A stretch of 64,000 bases of DNA, taken from the NCBI GenBank assembly GCA_963921195.1, contig OY992539.1, positions 209,750,035-209,814,034 of the forward strand. The letters are read 5' to 3'. Shown piece after piece: positions 1-11,289 of this stretch; the stretch's first letter is position 1; every line of letters begins with the position of its first letter. Below the pieces are notes generated by a model that worked only from the letters and a program-made list of their open reading frames with translations, had not been told where the DNA came from and made no database searches. This DNA comes from Pegoplata infirma (taxonomy: Eukaryota > Arthropoda > Insecta > Diptera > Anthomyiidae). A program made the position numbers and the translations under genes.

Positions 1-1760
1 GGATGGAATTTATCCTGAGTTCTTAAAAAACAGCGGACCCAATACTAGAACTTGGTTAACCATATTTTTCTCCAACATCCTATCATCATCTCAACTACCA
101 GCCTTGTTCAAAAAGTCAAAGATTATTGCCTTGCTCAAGCCACATAAACCGGAAGACCAGCCACAAAGCTATCGTCCTATTTCTCTGCTGTCTGTTAGCT
201 TAAAATTGCTCGAACGCCTTGTATTAAACCGCATTGGTCCAGAAATTGATAAAATAATCCCCCAAGAACAGGCAGGCTTTAGAAAGAACCGAAGTTGCAC
301 AGATCAAGTGCTGTCTCTGACAAACTTTATTGAATCTGGCTTCCAAAAACAGATTAAGACTGCCACTGTGTTTGTTGATCTAACAGCAGCGTATGATACA
401 GTGTGGAAGAAGGGCCTGCTATATAAACTATTAAAAGTTGTTCCTTGCATAAATATATGCAATCTTATCAATGCTATGCTCAGCGATCGCCTTTTTAATG
501 TACATCTTAACGACGGAATTAGTAAAACTCGCAAATTAAATAACGGACTCCCCCAAGGCTCAGTGCTAGCTCCAACGTTATTCAACCTTTACACCTACGA
601 CCTACCACCCTCTGCATCCCAAAAATTTATTTACGCCGATGACATGGCTTACGCTTATCAACATAAACACTTTTCTGTCTTGGAAAACACGTTATCAGCA
701 GATCTAAGCAGTTTGTCCATTTACTGCAAAAACTGGCGACTAATTCCTAGCCCTGCAAAAACTGAAGCATGCTGTTTTCATCTTAATACCCACGAAGCAG
801 ACCGAGAACTTGATATATTTATAAACAACACCAGAATCACACACAACCCTACGCCAAAATACCTCGGAATTACGCTTGACAGGACTCTGTCTTTCAATGC
901 ACATCTGACAAAATCGTCTCAAAAATTAAAGACAAGAAACAACATAATTCAAAAACTAACAGGAACTTCATGGGGAGCAAACTCGAATTGCTTACGAACA
1001 TCCGCTCTGTCACTTGTGTTCTCCGCTGCAGAGTATGCCTGCCCAGTTTGGCTAAATAGTTGTCATACACAAAAAATCGACACTCAGTTAAACACAACGA
1101 TGAGGATGATCTCCGGCACGCTACGCCCAACACCCACTGAATGGTTGCCAAAACTTTGCAATATTGCCCCTCCACAAATAAGAAGAAAACAAGCTTTATT
1201 ACGAGAGTATAAAAAGATCCAGGACAATGTTAACCTCCCTTTAAGAACCGATCTAAACAACCCCCCAAGACGACGGCTTGAATCACGACACGCACCCCTT
1301 GACCTCGCTAAAAACTTATCTGATGAAAATTTTGAGGCTGACGCAGCTTGGTCATCTCAATGGTTAAATTCCGGCAGACACAGTCCACTTTTTGTAGAAC
1401 GAAGTAGTGACGCCGATCTGAAATTGCCTAGAAAAGCATGGTGCAATCTTAATAGATTACGAACCGGTACTGGTAGAACGCAAGACACACTCTACAATTG
1501 GGGGCTGGCCAATGATCCTAAATGCCCATGTGGAGCTCCTCGTCAAACAGTTAGCCACATCCTTTCTGAATGCAGTATATTGTCATATAAGGGCCCATTG
1601 TGCAACATAATCAACATGACCCCAGACGCAGTTGCTTGGTTAAATTGTTTAAATCTATAATATTAAATTGAATTATTAAAATGATTTGTATTTATCATCA
1701 CATATCACATATATATATTCTTTCTAATGTATTGAAATCCATACGCTAAATAAAAAATAA
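1..1760 (+). mobile_element. Non-LTR retrotransposon (LINE), 3' portion, cut by the window edge
   Basis: The reverse-transcriptase reading frame is open from base 2 and stops at 1660. About 100 bp of AT-rich 3' UTR follows, ending near an A-rich stretch (AAATAAAAAATAA, about 1748-1761) that could be the 3' tail. The 5' part (ORF1, endonuclease) would lie upstream of the window. No target-site duplication can be checked because one end is missing. The 3' boundary is approximate. Confidence 0.85.
2..1660 (+). CDS. LINE ORF2 reverse transcriptase, C-terminal part (5' end outside window)
   Basis: This ORF encodes the reverse transcriptase of a non-LTR retrotransposon, which copies its own RNA into a nicked genomic target. 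Read from base 2 it begins DGIYPEFLKN, the conserved block just before the RT core. It continues with SYRPISLLS, QAGFRKNRSC, the first catalytic motif FVDLTAAYD (about residues 124-132 from the edge), the block PQGSVLAPTLFNLY and the catalytic YADD box (about 211-214). A CPCG...H...C knuckle (about 508-524) near the C-terminus is typical of these proteins. There is no internal stop or frameshift, so this copy is fairly young or selected. There is no need for an internal start: no ATG is near 104 and the frame runs through the window edge. It resembles jockey/I-superfamily ORF2, but the clade cannot be fixed by eye. Confidence 0.9.
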   Translation, partial: DGIYPEFLKNSGPNTRTWLTIFFSNILSSSQLPALFKKSKIIALLKPHKPEDQPQSYRPISLLSVSLKLLERLVLNRIGPEIDKIIPQEQAGFRKNRSCTDQVLSLTNFIESGFQKQIKTATVFVDLTAAYDTVWKKGLLYKLLKVVPCINICNLINAMLSDRLFNVHLNDGISKTRKLNNGLPQGSVLAPTLFNLYTYDLPPSASQKFIYADDMAYAYQHKHFSVLENTLSADLSSLSIYCKNWRLIPSPAKTEACCFHLNTHEADRELDIFINNTRITHNPTPKYLGITLDRTLSFNAHLTKSSQKLKTRNNIIQKLTGTSWGANSNCLRTSALSLVFSAAEYACPVWLNSCHTQKIDTQLNTTMRMISGTLRPTPTEWLPKLCNIAPPQIRRKQALLREYKKIQDNVNLPLRTDLNNPPRRRLESRHAPLDLAKNLSDENFEADAAWSSQWLNSGRHSPLFVERSSDADLKLPRKAWCNLNRLRTGTGRTQDTLYNWGLANDPKCPCGAPRQTVSHILSECSILSYKGPLCNIINMTPDAVAWLNCLNL

Positions 1761-2229
1761 TATGTTTTTGTGTTTCAGTGTAGTTAGAGAAAAATATAAA
1801 AAGCTTTTACTTATCTTTGCATAATTTTAGGCATACATAAAAATTAAAAAATCTCACGTTCGAGTAGAATTTCGATCGCTATCGACTTCGCGAATTACCC
1901 ACCAAAGCTTTTTTTTAATCATCATTACATTTTAACAAAATTTTACTAATTTTGTTAGGTAAATTAGCACAGTTTTTTAATTGGAGTAATACAAAACGCA
2001 TGTAAGTCAAGTATTTCTCACCGCTACAAACATCATCTTAAACACATTTCTGCCACACAATAATGTAGGGTCTAAACATCACATTTTTCACAACTTTTTT
2101 GTGAGTGTTTTGTTCATACACAGTCTCCCTCAAAGTTTAAACAAAAACGGTAATCATTTCTAACGCTTATTAAATTAAAAAAAAAAAAAAGTTGTCTCCA
2201 AAATCAATAAATCGATTAAAAATTATTTA
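1761..2229. other. AT-rich non-coding stretch upstream of the putative exon
   Basis: No ORF, tRNA or repeat structure was recognised here. It contains an A-run at about 2175-2190 and would hold the promoter and 5' UTR of the gene starting at 2230, if that gene is real. An in-frame stop at 2176-2178 precedes the ATG at 2230. Confidence 0.4.
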
Positions 2230-2515
2230 ATGCCCAATTTAACATATTACGAAGCGATCAATGATGATCAAATTATATTTTATGCGCCAACAAATTTCGA
2301 TTATCCATTCGATAATACCACCACAGTGGTTATGATGGTTGTTGCCTGGTTTCTCTTGATCGTAGGCTTTGCAATATGTTGTTGTTCACAGTGTTTTAAA
2401 GGTGGATTTTGGTTAAGTAAATGGCGTTCTTGTGGTCTAGATACGGGAGTAAGTGAACATGCCTCCGATGATTGGTATGATACTAGTAGTATAGCGACAA
2501 TAGCAACGGAAAGAG
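2230..2515 (+). CDS. Putative first coding exon of a single-pass membrane protein
   Basis: I do not recognise this protein. The ATG at 2230 is the first Met after an in-frame stop at 2176. The exon encodes 95 codons plus one base. Residues 1-32 are polar, with two N-glycosylation sequons (N3-L-T, N29-T-T). Residues 33-52 are strongly hydrophobic (VVMMVVAWFLLIVGFAI), one transmembrane helix. A juxtamembrane Cys cluster (CCCSQC, 50-55) and a basic/aromatic segment (FKGGFWLSKWR) follow, then an acidic Ser/Thr-rich tail. This is a type III layout: no signal peptide, outside N-terminus. The frame stays open to a stop at 2587-2589 (119 codons), but at 2514-2521 there is a textbook AG|GTAAGT donor, after which the encoded residues turn Lys/Asn-rich. 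I therefore prefer an exon ending at 2515 in phase 1. Codon use and composition are clearly richer than the flanks. No second exon was found downstream. Confidence 0.5.
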
Positions 2516-2521
2516 GTAAGT
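2514..2521 (+). other. Candidate 5' splice site (AG|GTAAGT)
   Basis: This is a perfect match to the metazoan donor consensus inside the ORF that begins at 2230. It would put the intron start at 2516 in phase 1. It supports the view that the following satellite-rich DNA is intronic, but no acceptor could be assigned. Confidence 0.5.
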
Positions 2522-2589
2522 GGATAAGAAAGTTAAAAATTGGAATGTATGAAAATCGAGAGTGTTATTTAAGAAATAAAAAGCTTTAA

Positions 2590-3185
2590 AAAAGTTTTTA
2601 CACACACCTACTAGACGTAAAAAAAAAGAGTTTTAAACAAAAAAAAAAAACTTCGAAAAAAAGCTTTAGTAACAACTTTGCTCTATATATTGTTAAGACA
2701 ATAGCATATTTTGAGGCAAACAATAACTTTCGAATTAAAGCTTCTAAAACAATTTTTTACTATATATTGTTAAATTATAGCCTATTTTTAGGCAATTTCA
2801 ATTTCCTTAACGTTATACTTTTGAAATTTTTCGTTCAACTTTATTTTTTATACTAAATTAACAATTTGTTATGTGTCAGCTACCATAAAAAATATTATAA
2901 CATGCTTCTGTTCTTAACAAAATATTTAGTTTATAAAATATATATAATTTACACTCATTCAAAGCTAAGAAGAAATATAAAGAAAATTGTGGCAAATTTT
3001 GTGGAAAAATTGGCTTGATGCCAAAGTTATTGTTTTAAACAAATTTACTAAAGAAAATAAGAAAATTAAAATCAGTCATAATCAAGGCCAAACAAACAGT
3101 TAAGAAAATATAAATTATCGCCTTAAAATATGCAACAATTTTAACTATACTAAAACAACAGACACTTATCATGTTATTTTAGCAA
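2590..3185. other. AT-rich non-coding stretch
   Basis: Low-complexity AT-rich DNA with no ORF or RNA gene visible. The motif CTATATATTGTTAA recurs at about 2681 and 2759, each followed by a tract containing TAGC(C/A)TATTTT(T/G)AGGCAA, suggesting a degenerate duplication of about 80 bp. Confidence 0.4.
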
Positions 3186-4960
3186 TAATCTGTTCTGAGA
3201 CATTTTTCTATAAAAAAATTCTAAACTTTTGAGACATTTTTTCTATACAAAAGTCTAAGATTCCGAAAAATTTGTCTTCAGAATATAATTTTCAGATTCT
3301 GAGCCATTTTTCCTTAAATAAAAAAAGTTTCAAATTTTGAGATTTTTTTGTATAGAAAAAGTCTCAGATTCTGAGACATTTTTCCGTATAGAAAAAGTCT
3401 CAGATTCTGAGACATTTTCTCAGATTCTGAGACATTTTCTCAGATTCTGAGACATTTTCCCTTAGAAAAAGTTTTAGATTCTGAGACGTTTTTTCTATAT
3501 AGAAAAAGTTTCAGATTATGAGACATTTTTCCTATAGAAAACGATACAGATTCTGAGACATTATTCCTATAAAAAAAGTCTCAGATTCTGAGACATTTTT
3601 CTTACACAAACAGTCTCAGATTCTGAGACATTTTTTATATAGAAAAAGTTTCAGATTCTGAGACATTTTTTTTATATAGAAAAAGTCTCATATTCTGAGA
3701 CATTTTTTCTATATAGAAAAAGTCTCAGATTCTGAGACATTTTTTCTATATAGAAAAAGTCTCAGATTCTGAGACATTTTTTCTATATAGAAAAAGTCTC
3801 AGATTCTGAGACATTTTTTCTCAGATTCTCAGATTCTGAGACATTTTTTCTATATAGAAAAAGTCTCAGATTCTGAGACATTTTTCTTGTAGAAAAAGTC
3901 TCAGATTCTGAGACATTTTTCTGTATAGAAAAGGTCTCAGATTCTGAGACATTTTTCTGTATAGAAAAAGTCTTAGATTCTAAGACATTTATCTGTATAG
4001 AAAAAGTCTCAGATTCTAAGACATTTATCTGTATAGAAAAAGTCTCAGACATTTTTCTTTTAGAAAAAGTCTTAGATTTTGAGACATTTATCTGTATAGA
4101 AAAAGTCTCAGATTCTGAGACATTTTTCTGTATAGAAAAAGTCTCAGATTCTGAGACATTTTTCTGTATAGAAAAAGTCTCAGATTCTGAGACATTTTTC
4201 TGTATAGAAAAAGCCTTCGATTCTAACAAATTTTTTCGGATAGAAAAAGTCTCAGATTCTGAAACATTTTTCCTATAGAAAAGGTCTCAGATATTGAGAC
4301 ATTTTTCCTATAGAAAAAGTTTTAAATTCTGGGACATTTTGTCAGACAGAGTTCCAGATTCTGACACATTTTGCCGTATAGAAAAAGTTTCAGATTTTAA
4401 GACCTTTTGGCTTATATTCTAGACATTTTTCAGTATAGAAAAAGTCTCATAATTTGAAACGTTTTTTGTTAAGAAATAGCCTCAGATTCTGAGACATTTC
4501 TCTGTATTGAAAAAGTCTCAGATTCTGAGACATTTTTCCATGTAGAAAAAGTCTCGGATTCTGAAGAATTTTTCCGTATAGAAAAAGATTCAGATCTTGA
4601 GATATTTTTCGGTAATTCTCTTAGATTTTCAGACATTTTTCCGTTAAAGTCTCAGATTCTGAGTAATTTTTACCTATAGAAAAAATCTAAGATTCTGAGA
4701 CAATTTTCTGTATGGAAGAATTCTCAGATTCAGAATTTAGAAGTTAATTTTTCCCATAAGTCTCTGATACTGAGACACTTTTCTATAAAAAAGGCTCAGG
4801 TTCTGAGACATTTTTCCTATTGAAAAGGTCTCATATTCTATAAAATTTTCCTTATTGAAAAAAATTATAGATTATACTTAGGACAATTTCAGTCTCAGAT
4901 TCTGATAATTTTTTCCTACAGAAAAAATCTTCGACTTTGAGATATTTTTCACATAGAAAA
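3186..4960 (+). repeat. 35/36-bp satellite array A (forward orientation)
   Basis: Tandem units, mostly 36 bp, built from a palindromic core TCTCAGATTCTGAGA followed by CATTTTTC and a second palindrome around TTTCTATATAGAAA. The units are diverged at both ends and most regular at about 3560-4230, where the repeat gives an open minus-strand frame of 12-residue repeats (SESETFSIQKNV). That frame is a by-product of the 36-bp period, not a gene. 'Forward' here means the + strand reads AGTCTCAGATTCTGAGAC. Confidence 0.95.
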
Positions 4961-6009
4961 CTATATGCTTTAAATTATATTATCAATAAATCCCTAAAAG
5001 TATACTAAATAAATTCAAGCAAATTTCTTTAACATGCTCTATAATTTGTTTAAATGTTTAAATAAATTTGAAATCTTTTTTCATTCTCTTTAATTTTATA
5101 CTTCTAAGTATAATTTCAATTTTCAATTTGATTCTTTCTTTTTTTATAAATCCCGCAGATCTGTGCAAAAATTCATTTAGATTTTTTTTTGTCACTACCA
5201 TAAGTAAACATCACAATTGATGCCAATTGTTGGTCATGAATTTAAATTAGTTTAAAAGAAAAAGAAGCAGAAAAAAACAATGCTATTATAAAAAAATACA
5301 TATATTTCCTCTTTATTTTACATTTTCTTCTACTAGCAAACGAATATTTACCACACAGTCCCATAATGACATTGAACATAAAAAAGAAAGAAAATACAGC
5401 ATACTTTTAGGCGTTTATTTAGTTGATGGTATGTTCTTTGTAGGTGCGTGTCTGTTTGTAGGTGTATGGGTTTGAGTAACTCTGTGTATATTTGTATAAA
5501 TGTTTTCAGTATAAATTACTAAATTATGCACAATTTTACAGGCTTTTAAATTGATCAACAAACGTGAGTTGTACTCAAAATTGACAACATTTTTTGTAGG
5601 AGTTTTTTTTTGGCCTGCTCCTCTTCTGTGCCATCATTATTGTTGTCATTGCTTAATGTTAGTAATATTATGTGTTTCAAAGGGATATTAAAAAGTCTAC
5701 AAATAGGCTGAAAAATGTTGTTTGTATATTAATGTTAAACTTTTTGGATTGCAAAAGTTTTATTAGATATTTGCATTAAATATTTAAAAGTTGACAAGAA
5801 ATGTGCGAATGTAATGTAAAATTTTAAAACATTAAGAAATTTTTAATGGGTACATGAATTTAAACAATTTTTTTAAAGATTTATAAAGAAGTGGAAAGGA
5901 AAATTTAAAAAAAAGTGAAGTACACTTTAAGGGAATGACAATTAATGGTTTTTAAAGAATATTTTTAGGACGTAAATTTTATATATAAAAAAATTTCTGT
6001 AAAATATTC
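4961..6009. other. AT-rich spacer between satellite arrays A and B
   Basis: No coding or RNA gene is visible. A short (TGTGT)-rich patch lies at about 5440-5490. The last about 90 bp (5915-6000) form a module seen beside several satellite arrays: an A-run, GAAGTACACTTTAAGG, then TTTTTAGGACGTAA. Confidence 0.5.
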
Positions 6010-7447
6010 TAAACAAAAAGTCTCAGATTCTGAGACATTTTTCCTATAGAAAAAGTCTCAGATTCTGAGACATTTTTCTTATAGAAAAAGTCTCAGATTC
6101 TAAGACATTTTTCTTATAGAAAAAGTCTCAGATTCTGAGACATTTTTCTTATAGAAAAAGTCTCAGATTCTGAGACATTTTTCTTATAGAAAAAGTCTCA
6201 GATTCTGAGATATTTTTGTTATAGAAAAGGTCTCAGATTCTGAGAAATTTTTCTTATAGAAAAAGTCTCAGATTCTGAGATATTTTTCTTATAGAAAAAG
6301 TCTTAGATTCTGAGACAATTTTCTTATAGAAAAAGTCTCAGATTCTGAGATATTTTTCTTATAGAAAAAGTCTCAGATTCTGAGAAATTTTTCATATAGA
6401 AAAAGTCGCAGATTCTGAGACATTTTTCTTATAGAAAAAGTCTCAGGTTCTGAGACATTTTTCTTATAGAAAATGTCTCAGATTCTGAGATATTTTTCTT
6501 ATAGAAAAAGTCTCAGATTCTGAGACATTTTTCATAAAGAAAAAGTCTCAGATTCTGAGACATTTTGCTTATAGAAAAAGTCTCAGATTCTGAGACATTT
6601 TGCTTATAGAAAAAGTCTCAGATTCTGAGACATTTTTCTTATAGAAAAAGTCTCAGATTCTGAGACATTTTTCTTATAGAAAAAGTCTCAGATTCTGAGA
6701 CATTTTTCTTATAGAAAAAGTCTCAGATTCTGAGACATTTTTCTTATAGAAAAAGTCTCAGATTCTGAGACATTTTTCTTATAGAAAAAGTCTCAGATTC
6801 TGAGACATTTTTCTTATAGAAAAAGTCTCAGATTCTGAGACATTTTTCTTATAGAAAAAGTCTCAGATTCTGAGACATTTTTCTTATAGAAAAAGTCTCA
6901 GATTCTGAGACATTTTTCTTATAGAAAAAGTCTCAGATTCTGAGACATTTTTCTTATAGAAAAAGTCTCAGATTCTGAGACATTTTTCTTATAGAAAAAG
7001 TCTCAGATTCTGAGACATTTTTCTTATAGAAAAAGTCTCAGATTCTGAGACATTTTTCTTATAGAAAAAGTCTCAGATTCTGAGACATTTTTCTTATAGA
7101 AAAAGTCTCAGATTCTGAGACATTTTTCTTATAGAAAAAGTCTCAGATTCTGAGACATTTTTCTTATAGAAAAAGTCGTAGATTCTGAGACATTTTTCTT
7201 ATAGAAAAAGTCTCAGATTCTGAGACATTTTTCTTATAGAAAAAGTCTCAGATTCTGAGACATTTTTCATATAGAAAAAGTCTCAGATTCTTAGACATTT
7301 TTCATATAGAAAAAATCTCAGATTCTGAGACATTTTTCTTATAGAAAAAGTCTCGGTTTCTGAGACATTTTTCGTATAAAAAAATTCTCAGATTCTGAGA
7401 CATTTTTCATCTAGAAAAATTCTTAGATTCTGAGACATTTTTCGTAT
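6010..7447 (+). repeat. 35-bp satellite array B, homogenised core (forward)
   Basis: About 41 tandem copies of a 35-bp unit with palindromic core TCTCAGATTCTGAGA and a CTTATAGAAAA half. From about 6606 to 7170 the copies are virtually identical, while the edges carry point variants (for example GTCGCAG, TGAGATATT). This pattern indicates recent unequal exchange in the middle of the array. The 3' end is interrupted by a DINE-1-like element. Confidence 0.97.
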
Positions 7448-8228
7448 AAAACAAGTAAGAAAGTTATAATCGGTCAAGACCGACCATATGATACCCTACA
7501 CCAGTGTTTTCTGGAAAATTGGTCCCAAGTCCAAACATGGACCGATTAGATCTATCTTTTGTTAGATTTTTATTTTGTGAAGAATCCGCACACAGATTAA
7601 ATTTTAGTGGAATTGGTTTATTTTTTTGGCAATAGACCATTTAACTGAATATCGGTCGAAATTTTTATATAGGGGACTAAGTCCAAAAATGGTCCCATTA
7701 TATTCCGATTTGATTAGGTTACTAAAGTAATAATACAATTTTTATCAAATATTTCCATTTTTATAAATTTTTTTTTATAAATTTGTGAATATCGGGAAGG
7801 TGGTTTGTATGAGGACTACCAGAAGGACTGACCCGATCCTTTGAAATTTGAAATGATGATTCGCGCATACAAAATGTAATTACCTGTTAAATTTCAAAGC
7901 GATATCTATTAAAATACAGTCATTAGAGTTATTTAAATCTAATCCAAAGGGGGCGTTTGTATGGGGGCTAGGTCCGATTTCAATAGGCTTCGTCCTTGGG
8001 CCAAAAGATGCTTAAGTTTCAAATTTCAAGTCAATCGATTGAAAATTGCGGCCTGTATCGTGCTTAAACCGATAGATGGACAGACGGACATCGCTAAATC
8101 GACTCAAAAAGTAATTCTGAGTCGATCGGTATACTTGAAGGTAGGTCTAGGACCAATATTTCGGGTAGTTACAAACATCAGCACAAACTCATTATACCCT
8201 GTACCACAGAGTGGTGTAGGGTATAAAA
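7448..8228 (+). mobile_element. DINE-1/INE-1-like non-autonomous element, copy 1
   Basis: It begins ACAAGTAAGAAAGTTATAAT and ends GTGTAGGGTATAAAAA. Subterminal inverted repeats (ATACCCTACACC / GGTGTAGGGTAT), a GACAGACGGACATCGCT block and ATCGACTCAAAAAGT mark it. This is the architecture of Drosophila DINE-1/INE-1 (Helentron-associated) elements. It interrupts satellite B cleanly: 35-bp units resume at 8229. A second copy of the same subfamily lies inverted at 49126-49932. The frame at 7961-8278 is an element by-product. Confidence 0.75.
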
Positions 8229-8450
8229 ATTCTCAGATTCTGAGGTATTTATCGTACAGAAAAAGGATCAATTTCTGAGACAGTTTTTGTAAAGAAAAGG
8301 TCTCAGATTGTGAGACATTTTTCGTATAGAAATAAATATCAGATTGTGGGAAATGTTTCGTATAGAAAAAGTCTCAAATATTGAGAAATTTTTCCTTTAA
8401 ACAAATTTCAGATTTTGAAACATTTTTTTTTATCCAAAATTATCAGATAT
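8229..8450 (+). repeat. Satellite array B, distal remnant
   Basis: Degenerate forward-orientation units (TCTCAGATTCTGAGG, TCTCAGATTGTGAGAC) continue the array after the DINE-1-like insertion. Confidence 0.85.
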
Positions 8451-9587
8451 TGATAGATTAATATATTTCCTAACAATTTCATCCTAAAGATATGCTTTAA
8501 ATTAAATTTTCCCCTCCCCCCTAAAGTATGCTTTAATTATTTTCTTAGAAATCAATATATATTTAACAAAAGTTAATTAAATTTTGTTATTTTATTTAAT
8601 ATTCATTTATGATGAACCATTTTCATTATTTCCATTTCATTATATTCTCTATCATATCAAATGCTATCAATCATAATTGTTTGTATATAAATTTACACAC
8701 TTGACACTATCAACTGTTAGAGTTTTCTGTGTCATGTAACGCCAGAAAAGAACAAATGACTACTATATTGTTGAGCTATGATGGAAGTTTTTCTCTAGTT
8801 TTTTTGTCTTCCTTTTTTTCTTATTTTTCCTTTTATATCCTGGTCTATCTGTCTGTCAAATGAATGACTATCTAACAAAAATGTTTATTTTTTACTTAAA
8901 CAGCCAAGCACACCCAAGCGTAAATATACAGGATATGAATGAAAAATAGTAGAAAAAAAAAAAAAAAAATATTATATAAAAAACTACTATAATATGGCGT
9001 TATAATAAAATTTACACACAAATTTTTAAACGATAATAGGTGAATAGATGATACTCTAAGGTTTTAGATAAAAATATTAGTTAATTTTTAGTTAAAGAAA
9101 CAAATCATAGCCAAAGATATAAATCTTAATTGGGTTATTTAGATTATCCTAAATGTATGCTTTAATATCTTTGACCCCTAGAAGTATGCTTTAAGAAATT
9201 ATCATTTTGTGGTAGTATGGCTGCTTTCAAAGCCTTTTAAGTTTATATATATATCTGTTCCTTTAAACTCCTACAAGGAGCATAGGGCCAAACCTTTTAA
9301 GTTTGCTATAAATTAATTGACAAGGACCTGTTAAAAGCATGCTTTAATTTTCAAAGTACCTAGCTCCTGTATATATGCTACTATTTCTTATTAAAACTAA
9401 CTTTTCGAGAATTAACTAAAATTTACCGAATTTAAAGGATAATATGTGAACATGAAAAAAAATCCGTTAGAACAAAAATTAGAATTAATTTTCAATAAAA
9501 TTGCGTCTAGATTTAGTTAATCAATTTCTCCTAAATATATGCTTTGAAAGAAATAAAATCAGGTTATGAAAATAAAATTTAAATGCT
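8451..9587. other. AT-rich spacer with recurring ATGCTTTAA motif
   Basis: No gene is visible. The motif (A/T)ATGCTTTAA recurs irregularly (about 8490, 8526, 9157, 9186, 9337, 9537), usually after a C-rich or CCTA tract, as though the spacer grew from an old short repeat. Confidence 0.5.
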
Positions 9588-9595
9588 TTAATAAC

Positions 9596-9884
9596 TAAGG
9601 CAACAGAAACTAGCAGTTATAAATTTATTTTGAGGCCTAAAACTATGCAACAGCATATTTGAAACACTAGTGAGAAATCAAACATATTTTTATCCAAATT
9701 TGATTAAAACAATAAGGAATTATGAAGGTTTGTCCTGATTTCCTGCTCTTTAAGGTTTTAGGATGTGTTACTTCAACTTAAAACATTTACTTTCATTGAT
9801 TTAATTTTGCGATACACTTTTATTTTGTATAGCATAGTTTTAGGCCTCAAAATAAATTCATAACTGCTGGTTTTCTGTTGCCTA
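9596..9884. mobile_element. Short TIR element (hAT-like MITE) with 8-bp duplication
   Basis: Terminal inverted repeats of about 52 bp begin TAAGGCAACAG on the left and, read inward on the other strand, TAGGCAACAG on the right. Both continue through AGCAGTTAT and TTTATTTTGAGGCCTAAAA. The element is flanked by TTAATAAC at 9588-9595 and 9885-9892, an 8-bp target-site duplication, which fits the hAT superfamily. It has no coding capacity. Confidence 0.75.
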
Positions 9885-9892
9885 TTAATAAC

Positions 9893-11289
9893 ATAACGAG
9901 TAAGTATCTACCTTCTTAAATTGTAACAATAAACTTTTTCTCAGAAAAATCATACATTTCAAACCCCATATAAGTATACTATGAAAACTTTAACAAATGC
10001 CTCCTATAATTATGCTACAATTTCTTAGAAAAATAAACAAAAGGCTAACTTTAATTAAATACTTGTGAAAAGTATTACGAATTAACTTCTCCCCCATAAG
10101 TATGCTACAATATATTAAAAAAGGTTATGCTTAAACTTTGCTACAATTTCGTAAAACAACTAAAAAAAGGATATCGATATTTTTATATAAAATTCATACC
10201 AAATCTGAGAATTTTTCTTAAGTATTCGTATCACTGAATTTTTCTTCACACTGTTACAAATATTTGTTTAAATTTAAAAAAAAAATATATATTTCTCCTA
10301 GTAGCGCCCGGTGTATAAAAACTCCATACATTCATAAAATAGCAAATAGGGAACAATTGTTAGCAACAGTTTTTATGCGATAACAAGCATAAATTTCCTA
10401 TCATCATACTTAAAATAAATATATTCGCTGAACAACTACCACTACTTGCAAAAAAAATGTTTACTACTTACCCCCACAAATATGTTGTAGTTCTTTTTTC
10501 AAGAGATGATCACCATTAGAAGGAGCTGAAAAACGAAAAAGTTTAAGTTAGTAAACATTGAACTAAAAAAGTACATTAAAAAAAATTGAAGTATACTTTT
10601 TAGGAAACAAAAAAATTTAAAATTTATTTAAAGCCTATTTTTAGGATGTTAAGGTTTAAAGAAATTTTAGTATATTTAAATGAAGGTTCTAAATTATTTT
10701 TCCAATTGCGAAGATAAAATTTTTTTTCAGATTTCAGATTTTGATTTTCAGATTTTGACATATTTCCTTACCGAAAGTTCTTTTGTAAGAAAGTTCTTTT
10801 TTATGAACTTTTTTTGAAAGTTATTTTTTATGAGCGTTTTTTTACATACAAAGAACAACTCTTAGATTTTGAGATATGTGTGCAAAAATTTTTAAAAATT
10901 TTTCGAAATATTTTTTTGTCACACCACTTTAATCATCACACAAACTACATTTCACTCCTTATTATCATCATCAGCAAACAACAGCAATATGAAGCAAATA
11001 TCATTGTCATGCAAATACATGAACAATAAAAATTTCATTGAGGTTATACCTACATACATACATAGTTTGTTTTCTATCTTCATTCATTGGCAAAAAAAAA
11101 ACAAAATTAGGGAGGAACCTGATAAACAGCAATTTACGAAATTTTAAGATTTCTTTTTTACCAAAGTCCTGAAAGTATTCTTTAATAACCTAAAACTCCC
11201 GTTCCCTAAAAGTAGGCACCATTTTTAAAAATGTTCTTTCTTTTAAATTTATTGGACTTTCAATTTTAATAGCAAACTTTATAGAATGG
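9893..11289. other. AT-rich spacer between the MITE and satellite array C
   Basis: No gene is visible. It holds more (A)TATGCTAC/ATGCTT motifs (about 10005-10140), a flank module at about 10578-10655 (A-run, GAAGTATACTTTTTAGG, GCCTATTTTTAGGATG) and a degenerate scrap of forward satellite (CAGATTTTGACATATT) at about 10726-10790. Confidence 0.45.

Noticed and set aside
2587..2589. Single-exon 119-residue protein ending at this stop
   Set aside because: It is possible, but the perfect GTAAGT donor at 2516 and the shift to Lys/Asn-rich sequence after it favour an exon boundary. Kept as the alternative in the exon entry.
3783..4229. 148-codon ORF with SESETFSIQKNV repeats as a Ser/Glu-rich repeat protein
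   Set aside because: The frame is open only because the satellite unit there is 36 bp. Other arrays with 35-bp units or indels lose it, and there is no start context or exon structure.
6010..7447. CRISPR array (35-bp partly palindromic repeats)
   Set aside because: The units are directly contiguous with no unique spacers, no cas genes are present, and the context is eukaryotic.
7961..8278. 105-codon ORF as a gene because a similar peptide is encoded at 49065-49316
   Set aside because: Both lie in copies of the same DINE-1-like element; the similarity follows from element homology, and the frame extends into satellite DNA.
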